Under the pieces are notes generated by a model. That model made no database searches, was not told where the DNA came from, and worked only from the letters and a program-made list of their open reading frames with translations. From Sandaracinus sp. (lineage in GTDB: Bacteria > Myxococcota_A > Polyangia > Polyangiales > Houyiibacteriaceae): 55,348 nt of DNA. The position numbers and the translations under genes are program-made. Shown piece after piece: positions 24,592 through 31,839 of this stretch. How positions within the stretch are numbered: the first letter of the stretch is position 1; each line of letters starts with the position of its first letter. Where the stretch lies: assembly GCA_020633125.1 (NCBI GenBank), contig JACKEH010000026.1, positions 1 through 55,348 on the forward strand. Reading direction: 5' to 3'.

Positions 24592-26796
24592 TCAATACGA
24601 AAAACCGGACCCACCGATGAACTCGCGAAGGATCGACGTCGGCGGCACTTCGTCGGGGTAGATCGTGACCCAGCTCGAGAGGAGCTCGAGCAGACGCTCC
24701 GCGGTCGCTTGCGCCGGATGGTCGGCCGGAACCTCGAGCAAGTAGAGCTCGGCGAAGACCTTGAGCACCGAGATCTCGTAGACGAGCGAGGTGTCGAAGA
24801 CCTCGTCCGCGTGGTGTTGGAAGGGGAAGATGTGCTTGCGCTCTCCGTCGCGAACCGAGGGCCAACGCAGGATCGTCTCCGCCGCGCCGTGACCCCGCCC
24901 GTGACGGTCGCGCACGATGCGCCGAAGCAGACGCAGGTCGCTCGCGTGCACCCACGACAATCGATCGAGCGGGAGCTGCACCAACGGGCAGACGAAGATT
25001 CGAAAGACCTGCTCGGAGGGCAACGACTCGACGAGCCGAGGGTTCAAGCCGTGAATGCCCTCGATCATCAGGAGGTCTTGTGCCCCCAAACGAAACGCAG
25101 GACCGCCTTCCGGATCGCCCTTCCCCGATTTGAAGTCGTAGCGCGCGGTCCGGACCGCTTCGCCGCGCACGAGCCGCGACAGATGCTCTTGCAGGAGCGG
25201 CAACCGCAGCGCTTCGAGCGTCTCGAAGTCGTATTCGCCCGCCGCGTCGCGTGGGGTGTCGACGCGGTCGACGTAGTAATCGTCGAGCCCGAGGTCTCGC
25301 GGCGTGATGCCGTTGACCTGCAGCTGCACCTTCAAACGCTTGATGAAGGTCGTCTTGCCGCTCGACGAAGGGCCCGCGATGGTCACGAGGCGCACACGGT
25401 CACGCGCTTCGGTGAGCGCGTCCGCGATGCGACCGATGCTCTTCTCGTGAAAGCCCTCGGCCACGCGGAGGATCGGCGCGACCTCGCCGCCGATGCACGC
25501 GTGGTTGAAGTCGCCGACCCCTCGCACCGAGAGCGTCTCGAGCCATCGCTCCTGTTTCTCCGTCATCGCACCGACGTGTTTGGACACGTCGCGCGCGCGC
25601 CGTGCGGTCGGCAACGACGGCCGCCCTTCTTCGACGACCGCACGCTCGGTCGGCGGCGCGCTCGGCGGAAGCGTGCGCGAGTGTCCGGGCACGCCGAAGA
25701 CGAGCAAGAGATCGTGTTGCCCATCGCCGTTCGGTGCGTCGGGCTCGAGGAAGTAGCGGTTGGCGAGCCGCGCGGTCGAGGGCAGGAGCGGCCCCATCTC
25801 GAGCGCGAACACGTCGCCGTAGGAGACGACGGTGACGCTGTGGCGACGCGTCGTCTCGAGCAGACGCACCGTGCCTTCCGCCCCCTCGCGGCGGAAGTAG
25901 TCCTCCGCTTCGAGCACGCTCAGGCGCTCGCGCACGAGCGGCACGTCCGCGGTCACGAGGCGGTCGAGCTCGACTTGCAAACGCGCGGCGGCCTCGACGG
26001 GCGCCGCTTCGCCGAGCAGACGCACCCTCTGCGCGAAGCCGAGCGATCGACCGAGCCGGACGTCGAGGCCGATGCGCCGTGCGGCCTCCAGAAGCGCGAG
26101 CGCCAAGGAGCTTCGAAAGATGCGCTGACCTTCCCAATGCGCCGTCGTGAGGCTCGTCAACGTGCAGTTGCCCCCGAGCGGGAGGTCGAGGCTGCGTGCT
26201 CGTCCGTCGACGAGCGCGGCCACCACGGGTGCGTCGCCGATCGTCGAAGGCAAGAGCTCGCCCGGCGTGATGCCGTTGCGCACGCGGCGGCGCTCGCCGT
26301 CGAGCGAAACCTCGAGCTCGACGCGGCGAGGCAACGCTCGCTCACGAAGCAACACGCCGACCGCTTCGTTCATCTTCGCGAGGCGCGACGAGGTGCTGGT
26401 CACGATCTCGCGAAGCAGCTGCACCGCCACCCGCGGCTCGCGGTCGACGAGCGCCTCGTAACACTGCTCGTCGAGGACCAGCAGCACCGAAGGCGCATCC
26501 GCGACGACCGACGCCGTGCGAACGCCACCGGCGACCAAGGCGATCTCACCGAAGTGTTCGCCCGCCGTCAGCGCACCGAGCTCGACGCCGGCTCGAAGGA
26601 CCCGCGCGTGCCCCGAGGCGAGCACGTACATCGCGCGGTCCGAGTCGCCCTCGCGCACGACGACCTCACCCGGGGACGCCTCGCGGCACGTGACGATCTC
26701 GGCGAGGACATCGTGGGCGTGACCATCCAATGGCGCGAGCGGGGCGACGCTGGCGAGGATGGCGCGAATCTCGGCGAGGCTCGGGGTCGGGGACAC
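24592..26796 (-). CDS. cNMP-binding domain fused to a ThrRS-like / uridine-kinase-like nucleoside kinase
   Basis: From the GTG at 26796 the product is 734 residues. Residues 20-140 form a cyclic-nucleotide-binding domain with the phosphate-binding cassette FGEIALVAGGVRTASVVA (82-99). Residues about 157-345 resemble the TGS plus second additional domain of threonyl-tRNA synthetase (DLPLGGNCTLTSL, HWEGQRIFRSSLALALLE). This is the layout of Thermotoga-type uridine-kinase-related proteins. Residues 465-734 are a P-loop kinase with Walker A GPSSSGKTTF (475-484), GLDDYYVDR (503-511), MIEGIHGLNP and a helical end. Phosphorylation of a nucleoside or related small molecule, gated by cAMP, cGMP or another cyclic nucleotide, is the natural inference. 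Usual homologues lack the N-terminal sensor. The upstream frame beyond 26796 is not protein-like. Confidence 0.87.
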   Translation of the reverse strand: MSPTPSLAEIRAILASVAPLAPLDGHAHDVLAEIVTCREASPGEVVVREGDSDRAMYVLASGHARVLRAGVELGALTAGEHFGEIALVAGGVRTASVVADAPSVLLVLDEQCYEALVDREPRVAVQLLREIVTSTSSRLAKMNEAVGVLLRERALPRRVELEVSLDGERRRVRNGITPGELLPSTIGDAPVVAALVDGRARSLDLPLGGNCTLTSLTTAHWEGQRIFRSSLALALLEAARRIGLDVRLGRSLGFAQRVRLLGEAAPVEAAARLQVELDRLVTADVPLVRERLSVLEAEDYFRREGAEGTVRLLETTRRHSVTVVSYGDVFALEMGPLLPSTARLANRYFLEPDAPNGDGQHDLLLVFGVPGHSRTLPPSAPPTERAVVEEGRPSLPTARRARDVSKHVGAMTEKQERWLETLSVRGVGDFNHACIGGEVAPILRVAEGFHEKSIGRIADALTEARDRVRLVTIAGPSSSGKTTFIKRLKVQLQVNGITPRDLGLDDYYVDRVDTPRDAAGEYDFETLEALRLPLLQEHLSRLVRGEAVRTARYDFKSGKGDPEGGPAFRLGAQDLLMIEGIHGLNPRLVESLPSEQVFRIFVCPLVQLPLDRLSWVHASDLRLLRRIVRDRHGRGHGAAETILRWPSVRDGERKHIFPFQHHADEVFDTSLVYEISVLKVFAELYLLEVPADHPAQATAERLLELLSSWVTIYPDEVPPTSILREFIGGSGFSY

Positions 26797-26991
26797 GGCG
26801 CGATCTTGGCCGAGCAGCGCCGGTTTGGGGAAGCGTTCGACGAGCGGCGCTCGCGTACGCGGTGCTGGCGAGGCGTGACGTTCCGTTCTAATGGAGCCGC
26901 CGCCGCGACGAAGCGCCCGCACGCGTGACGTCCGCGGACCACGGCACGAGCGTTCGTGCGCGCGTGCCGTGAAGGACTTTTGGAGCGAATC

Positions 26992-27717
26992 ATGTCTCGA
27001 CGTTTGGCTTTTCTTCTCCTTCTCACTTCGGCCTTCGCGTGTGGCGACGACGACGTCACGCCGCCGGCGGACGCTGGCTCGGCCGACGCCGCGATCCGAC
27101 TCGACGCAGGCACCACCGAAGACGCCGGCACCACCGAAGACGCCGGCACCACCGAAGACGCCGGCACCACCGAAGACGCCGGCACCACCGAAGATGCCGG
27201 CACCACCGAAGACGCCGGCACCACCGAAGACGCCGGCACCACCGAGGACGCCGGCACCGACGCGGGCGCAATGGCCGACGCGGGCCCCGGCACGCGCGAC
27301 GCGGGCCCCGACGCGTGCCACTCGCTCGACTTCGGTCGCGAAGAAATCGCGCTTCGCCGCGTCGACAGCCTCCCGACGATGACGGGCGGCGAGATCCCGT
27401 CGGGCGTCTACGACGCGGTCGACTACCAAACCACGACGGGCTCGAGCGGGGCCTACCGCGGCAGTTGGTCCATCACCTCGACGGGCGCCGGCGTCGGCAC
27501 GATGGAGGTGATTCAACAACTCACGGGGTCCGCGCCCGGTCCCATCATCCCGCGACGCTACACGTGGACCACCGCCGGCGTGAATCTCTCGCGCGTCGAG
27601 ACCTGCCCGAACGCGGGAACGATGCAGAGCTTCACCTACTCGATCGTCACCGAAGGCGGCACCACCCGCCTGCTCGCGCGAAGCAGCACCATCCTCTTCG
27701 TGCTCGAGCGCCGCTGA
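26992..27717 (+). CDS. Lipoprotein with TTEDAG tandem-repeat tether
   Basis: The ATG at 26992, preceded by TGGAG, gives 241 residues: signal MSRRLAFLLLLTSAFAC, then GDDD. A tether contains eight TTEDAG hexapeptides (about residues 41-88) plus further DAG units. A C-terminal ~125-residue domain of Thr/Ser/Gly-rich strands has two Cys. The domain is beta-rich (GSWSITSTGAGVGTMEVIQQ) and I do not recognise it. The repeat probably works as a flexible spacer that lifts the domain from the membrane. It is read divergently from the kinase fusion across 195 bases in which I see no clear motif. Confidence 0.78.
   Translation: MSRRLAFLLLLTSAFACGDDDVTPPADAGSADAAIRLDAGTTEDAGTTEDAGTTEDAGTTEDAGTTEDAGTTEDAGTTEDAGTTEDAGTDAGAMADAGPGTRDAGPDACHSLDFGREEIALRRVDSLPTMTGGEIPSGVYDAVDYQTTTGSSGAYRGSWSITSTGAGVGTMEVIQQLTGSAPGPIIPRRYTWTTAGVNLSRVETCPNAGTMQSFTYSIVTEGGTTRLLARSSTILFVLERR
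27103..27258 (+). repeat. 18-bp in-frame tandem repeat (TTEDAG)
   Basis: The unit GACGCCGGCACCACCGAA is repeated in frame about eight times. Variants are silent or nearly so: GCA for GCC in the first, GAT for GAC in the middle, and GAG in the last. Near identity at DNA level points to recent slippage or recombination, so copy number may vary between strains. Confidence 0.95.
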
Positions 27718-27733
27718 CACCCGCACCCCTCGA

Positions 27734-27768
27734 CGACGAGCGCCCACGGACTCCGCGGGCGCTCGTCG
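27734..27768. terminator. Perfect 12-bp stem-loop between convergent genes
   Basis: CGACGAGCGCCC (27734-27745) pairs with GGGCGCTCGTCG (27757-27768) around an 11-base loop. It sits between the ends of the TTEDAG lipoprotein gene and the SDR gene. It has no long T-tract. Confidence 0.75.
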
Positions 27769-27797
27769 CGTTTGGGCACGTCACCCCGCGTGCACAC

Positions 27798-28541
27798 TCA
27801 CCACGGGTGCTCGCTGCCGTCCCACTGAAAGAACTTGCCGCTGTCGACGAGCGTGACCCGGTCGACGACGTTTCGAAGCATGCCGCCGACGGACTCCTCC
27901 GTCGTCAACGTCGCGCGTGCCCCGCCCATGTCGGTCTGCACCCAACCCGGGTTCACCACCACGGCCACGATGCCCGCGTCGCGAAGCTGAAGCGCCATCG
28001 CCCGGTTCATCATGTTCAGCGCGGCCTTGCTCGTCGCGTAGCCGTAGTGGCCGCCCATCGACTTCTCGCCGATCGAGCCGAGCCACGACGAGATGCTCAA
28101 GACGAGCGGGCTCGTCGAGCGGCGCAGGAGCGGGAGCGCGTGCTTCGCGACGATCACCGGCATCACGCCGTTGGTGCGAATGCACTCGGTCACGGCGTCC
28201 GGGTCGAGCTCGGTGAGCTCGAAGGTGCGCCGAAACAGGGTCGGGTCCGGGTGATCCTTCGGGTTCACCCCCGCATTGTTCACGACGAGGTCGAGCGCCT
28301 CGAGCTCACCTTCGAGCGCTCGAAAGAGCGACGCGATGGAGGCCTCGTCGCTCACGTCGAGCGCACGCGGTAGCACCTTCGCACCCTCCGCGAGCAGAGG
28401 CGTCGCGGCCTCCTCCGCTTTTGCCCGACTTCGCGCCGTGAGCACGACGCGCCAACCACGCTGCGTGAGTTGGCGAACCCACTCCGCGCCCATGCCGCGG
28501 GAGGCACCAGTGACGAGCGCGGTCTTCAACGGGGCCACCAC
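27798..28541 (-). CDS. Short-chain dehydrogenase/reductase
   Basis: A classical SDR of 247 residues from the GTG at 28541 (28538 is equally possible). The cofactor loop is TGASRGMG (11-18), the structural motif NNAG is at 88-91, the catalytic Ser is in LSISSWLG (about 149-155) and YGYATSK places Y168-x3-K172. NPGW follows at 197-200. An early Arg after the glycine loop and LTARSR at the end of the second strand favour NADP(H). It reduces or oxidises an alcohol or ketone; the substrate is unknown. The ATG at 28604 would add a 21-residue N-terminal extension untypical of the family. Confidence 0.9.
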   Translation of the reverse strand: MVAPLKTALVTGASRGMGAEWVRQLTQRGWRVVLTARSRAKAEEAATPLLAEGAKVLPRALDVSDEASIASLFRALEGELEALDLVVNNAGVNPKDHPDPTLFRRTFELTELDPDAVTECIRTNGVMPVIVAKHALPLLRRSTSPLVLSISSWLGSIGEKSMGGHYGYATSKAALNMMNRAMALQLRDAGIVAVVVNPGWVQTDMGGARATLTTEESVGGMLRNVVDRVTLVDSGKFFQWDGSEHPW

Positions 28542-28643
28542 GAACGAACGAGAGACTTCGGCATGCCCCCAAGATGGCGCAACGATCGCGGCGTCGGGTT
28601 GCAAAGATCGAAACGCACCCTTTCACGAGGTGCCCCGAATCCG

Positions 28644-28814
28644 TCAGCATCGAGTCCAGACCGCGACCATCGAGAGCAACACGAGGAGCGCGACCGCCGA
28701 CGCCAGCCCAGCGCCCGGCCCACGCGCCGCTCTCGGCCCCTTCGCCGGCCGCTTCGGGCCGCCGGGTGCCTCGTCGCCCTCGCCGCTCACGTCGCGCTCT
28801 ACCTCGCCGCTCAC
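28644..28814 (-). CDS. Tiny coupled membrane-anchored ORF (56 aa)
   Basis: A GTG at 28814 overlaps the TGA of the preceding minus-strand gene (GTGA). It opens a 56-residue frame: a charged, Gly/Pro-rich start (VSGEVERDVSGEGDEAPGGP) and one C-terminal hydrophobic helix (GLASAVALLVLLSMVAVW). Codon use is GC3-rich like real genes here. A 24-bp direct duplication underlies the RDVSGE repeat and spans the overlap. It may be a genuine small tail-anchored protein or a frameshifted extension of the upstream gene. Confidence 0.4.
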   Translation of the reverse strand: MSGEVERDVSGEGDEAPGGPKRPAKGPRAARGPGAGLASAVALLVLLSMVAVWTRC

Positions 28815-28825
28815 GTCGCGCTCTC
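28779..28825. repeat. 24-bp tandem duplication at a gene junction
   Basis: Two adjacent copies containing CTCGCCGCTCACGTCGCGCT, one ending near 28800 and one near 28824, cover the stop codon of the DUF4126-like gene and the start of the small overlapping ORF. Confidence 0.75.
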
Positions 28826-29545
28826 CTTCTTCGGCGGCTCCGCGAAGAGCGCCTCGACGTGCGCGCTCATGCGCGGCGGCGGCTGCAGCCACGCCTTCGG
28901 CTCGAGCCCACGCTGGCAGCTCGGGCAACGCACCGCCTCGGCGCGGGCGCGATGTCCACACGCTCCGCACACGCGACGCTGCGCACGATCGGCGACCATC
29001 GCGAACGCGAAGCCGATGGCGGCCGCGATCGCGAAGACGATCAGCACCAAGAGCGGCAGCAGCGGGAAGACGAAGAGCAAGGTCGCGAAGAGGACGAAGC
29101 CACCGTCTTCGAGGCGCGCGACCCACGCGCTCGCGGCGTCGTGGGCGAGCTCTTTGACGCGGTCGCGAATCGTGCCGCGCAACGTCGCGATCAACGCCGC
29201 CCCGCCGCCCCCGCTCGCCATCTCGAGCGGGCCGACCTCGACGTTCTCGACCCCGGCCATCGTCGCGACCGCCGCCAACGCCGCTGCTGCCGCCAGGCCG
29301 CTTCGCGCGAAGCCGAGCGCCGAGAGCGCGCTCGCTTGCGCGTCCCGCGCGTGAAGCCACTCGAAGACCGCGAAGCCACAACAGAGCACCATCGCGAGCG
29401 GATGACCGAGCCACGCAATCGCGCCTTCGCCGGGCACCATGCCGAAGCCGATCGCGAGCGAGCATCCGGCCACCGTCCAGGTCGGACGCACGCCGGCGAG
29501 CATGCCCGCCTCGACTACCTTCAGGACGTCGCCTTGTTGGTCCAT
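28811..29545 (-). CDS. Membrane protein (DUF4126-like) with C-terminal zinc ribbon
   Basis: A 244-residue protein starting MDQQGDVLKVVEAGMLAGVRP. Its first ~190 residues are Gly/Ala-rich membrane helices with the early AGVRPTWTV and WLGHPLAMV patterns that recall DUF4126. After a strong helix pair (LFATLLFVFPLLPLLVLIVF and neighbour), a cytoplasmic zinc ribbon has CGACGHRARAEAVRCPSC. Function is unknown. It follows the other zinc-ribbon membrane gene by 46 bases on the same strand, so the two likely form an operon. Confidence 0.68.
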   Translation of the reverse strand: MDQQGDVLKVVEAGMLAGVRPTWTVAGCSLAIGFGMVPGEGAIAWLGHPLAMVLCCGFAVFEWLHARDAQASALSALGFARSGLAAAAALAAVATMAGVENVEVGPLEMASGGGGAALIATLRGTIRDRVKELAHDAASAWVARLEDGGFVLFATLLFVFPLLPLLVLIVFAIAAAIGFAFAMVADRAQRRVCGACGHRARAEAVRCPSCQRGLEPKAWLQPPPRMSAHVEALFAEPPKKESAT

Positions 29546-29591
29546 CGCTTCACGCTCCCCGTCGCGCTTCGAAGCCTACGTCTCGCATCAC

Positions 29592-30269
29592 TCAGCTTCC
29601 CCCGAACGGCATCCACTCCCCGAGGTCACTCAAGAAGCCGTAGATCGTGGTCGCCAACGAGAGCACCACGCCGATCGCGAAGAGCATCGCCGCGACCACG
29701 CCGCCGAGCAGCAACCACTCGCCGATTGCGACCGGCTCCCGCGCACGCTCGCGACGAAGCTGCCAGAGCAGGTACGCGCGGCCCGACCACCACACGACGC
29801 CGACCACCAACGCGGTCTGCACGAAAGCGGCGCAAGGGATCGCGAGCAAGAGCCCCGTCAGCGCCAGCAACCACGCGGTGCCGAGACGCAGCGTCCACCG
29901 CGCGACGAGCCGACGTGTGCCGGCGAGCAACGAGAGGCAGGGGCCGACGACCCAGAGCCGAAAGACCACGAGCGCCACGAGGTTCGCGACGAGGCCGAGA
30001 AAAGGCACGGTGCCCGCGAGCGCGGCCGCGAGCGTCGCCGTCGCGAGCACGGTGCCGAAGCGCTCCCGGGTGAGCGCCTCCATCTCCGACACCACACGCT
30101 CGCCGAAACGCTCGTCTTCCGTGAACGCACCGCCGCACACGTCGCACGGCGTGCCCGAGAGGATGCCGGGCTTCGCCGTGACCTCGGCGCAGAACGGACA
30201 GCGCCCGCGGAGCGCGAGCGCGACGCCGTGCTGAACGAGCGAGGTCGACGTGGGGGCGTCCCGGTACAT
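29592..30269 (-). CDS. Multi-pass membrane protein with N-terminal zinc ribbon
   Basis: From the ATG at 30269 the product is 225 residues. A four-Cys zinc ribbon (CPFCAEVTAKPG, then GTPCDVCGGAF) lies at about residues 24-45. Four or five hydrophobic helices follow (TVLATATLAAALAGTVPFLG, VANLVALVVFRLWVVGPCL, WLLALTGLLLAIPCAAFV, LLLGGVVAAMLFAIGVVLS). I do not recognise a family. With the next gene it forms a pair of membrane proteins that each carry a zinc ribbon at opposite ends. Confidence 0.68.
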   Translation of the reverse strand: MYRDAPTSTSLVQHGVALALRGRCPFCAEVTAKPGILSGTPCDVCGGAFTEDERFGERVVSEMEALTRERFGTVLATATLAAALAGTVPFLGLVANLVALVVFRLWVVGPCLSLLAGTRRLVARWTLRLGTAWLLALTGLLLAIPCAAFVQTALVVGVVWWSGRAYLLWQLRRERAREPVAIGEWLLLGGVVAAMLFAIGVVLSLATTIYGFLSDLGEWMPFGGS

Positions 30270-30441
30270 GCGCCGCCGCGACGGTAGCAGCCCCGCGAAC
30301 GAGCGTCGCGAGCGTTCCCGGGCGCGACGCGGGGTTCGAAGCATTCGTTGCGTCGAACCCCGCTCGAGGCGGCCTCGCCAACCGACGAAGCCGAGCGCCG
30401 CCACCGCCGCGCGAATCGATCCGTGCCGGTGGCGGCCGCCC

Positions 30442-31839
30442 TCAGTCGGCGGAGCTTCGGAGCTGGAAGCCCTCCGGAGTACGCACGATCCACATGCCCC
30501 CGACGTCGTCCAGGTCGCCGCGCACCAGAACGAGACCCTTCTCGGGTGGCAAGGTCCTGCGAGCGACGTCGACGAGCTGCGCGGGGGTCAGATTCTCGAG
30601 CGCGAGGTAGCCCTGCAGGAGGTCCGCCGGCGCACGACCCGTGGACCACGCGTTGGCGAGGAACCACGCGACACCCGTGCCTTGCATCGTGTGCCTCAGG
30701 TGGGACCAGACGCGCCTCACGGCGGCGTCCAGCTCGTCCGCCTCGACCGGCTCGCTGCGAAGCCGAGCCATCTCTTCGAAGAACCGGCGCATTCCACGGC
30801 GTGCCTCGTCCGGCGCGAACTCGGACGTCAGGTAGAGGACGTCCCCGTACGACGTGTCCGTCACCCAACCGTGCGCGCCGTAGGTCAGACGCTCTTGGTG
30901 ACGAAGCGACGCGTTCAGTCGCGACGAGAACGCGCCGACCGCGAGCTGCGTGATCACCTCGAACGCGGCTCGGTCGGGAGCGTCCACGGCCGGAGCACGG
31001 CGCACCATCATCACCTGGAGGAAGTCGGCGCCTTCGGCGTGCTCGCTCACGGCCGCGCGCGCGAGCGGCCTATCCATGACGGGATGCCCACGACGACGCG
31101 GCACTTCCTGCGTCCAGTCACCGAAGGTGTTCCGGAACTTCGCCCACACCGCGGCGGGCTCCTCCGGCGCGACGACGATCACCACACAATCCGAAGGCGA
31201 GAATCGTTCGGCACGAACGGCCTCCGCGGCCTCGGGCGTGTAGCCGCGAAGCTCACGAATCCTCTGGTGGTGGGCGTTCTCCACCGTGATGTCCTGCTCG
31301 AGAAGCTGACCCAGTCCCGCGAGCATGACGCGCTGCAGGGACGCGGGCTCGATCCAATCGGCGATCCAGTCGTCGCGATGCTTCAGAAGCTCGTCCGCAT
31401 CGACGGGCTCGCGCGTCACGACGGATCGAACCGCGGAGAGCGCGTCCTGCAACTTTCGGTGAGGAACGTCGACGCGAACGTACGTGCCGTGCGAGTTGGC
31501 CGACCCGCCCCACCAACCGTCGACGCGTTCGGACGCCTCCTTCGCGAGATGCGACGCGACGAGCTCGGTCAGACCGCGGACGTGCGCGCCGTCTTCTCCA
31601 CGGCGGGACACGAGGAGCACACGCGCGGTCTCCACCGAAGGCGCCTTCACCACCCAGAGCGAAGCGCCACCTTCGATTCGGTACGCGCGCCCCTCGGGAA
31701 GCTGCGGCGCCAAGCGTCCGGGCGCGGCCGGGGGTTCGACGCGCGCCTCGGCGGGGGTCGCGACGAGCGGGGTGGTCGGGGCGGGAAGCTCCGCGACACA
31801 GCCGAGCACGAAGAGCGAGACGAGAACGAGACGATTCAT
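30442..31839 (-). CDS. M16 peptidase-like lipoprotein, non-catalytic subunit
   Basis: A 465-residue M16-fold protein with signal MNRLVLVSLFVLGC. The metal-binding HxxEH of M16 proteases is absent (the corresponding helix reads GLTELVASHLAKEA), so it cannot be the catalytic half. The C-terminal half keeps the substrate-binding feature of non-catalytic subunits, LNASLRHQERLTYGAHGWV, close to the LRExxxLxY-type motif. Its ATG overlaps the stop of the catalytic gene by four bases (ATGA). This matches two-gene M16 peptidases in which an inactive and an active subunit dimerise. Here the inactive one is predicted to be lipid-anchored. Confidence 0.87.
   Translation of the reverse strand: MNRLVLVSLFVLGCVAELPAPTTPLVATPAEARVEPPAAPGRLAPQLPEGRAYRIEGGASLWVVKAPSVETARVLLVSRRGEDGAHVRGLTELVASHLAKEASERVDGWWGGSANSHGTYVRVDVPHRKLQDALSAVRSVVTREPVDADELLKHRDDWIADWIEPASLQRVMLAGLGQLLEQDITVENAHHQRIRELRGYTPEAAEAVRAERFSPSDCVVIVVAPEEPAAVWAKFRNTFGDWTQEVPRRRGHPVMDRPLARAAVSEHAEGADFLQVMMVRRAPAVDAPDRAAFEVITQLAVGAFSSRLNASLRHQERLTYGAHGWVTDTSYGDVLYLTSEFAPDEARRGMRRFFEEMARLRSEPVEADELDAAVRRVWSHLRHTMQGTGVAWFLANAWSTGRAPADLLQGYLALENLTPAQLVDVARRTLPPEKGLVLVRGDLDDVGGMWIVRTPEGFQLRSSAD

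Noticed and set aside
27103..27258. CRISPR-like periodic repeat
   Set aside because: Units are contiguous with no spacers and encode TTEDAG in frame.
26797..27747. Upstream extension of the kinase fusion to 1051 codons
   Set aside because: The extra part is antisense to the TTEDAG repeat gene and gives GVFGGA-type repeats that are only the reverse complement of that repeat.
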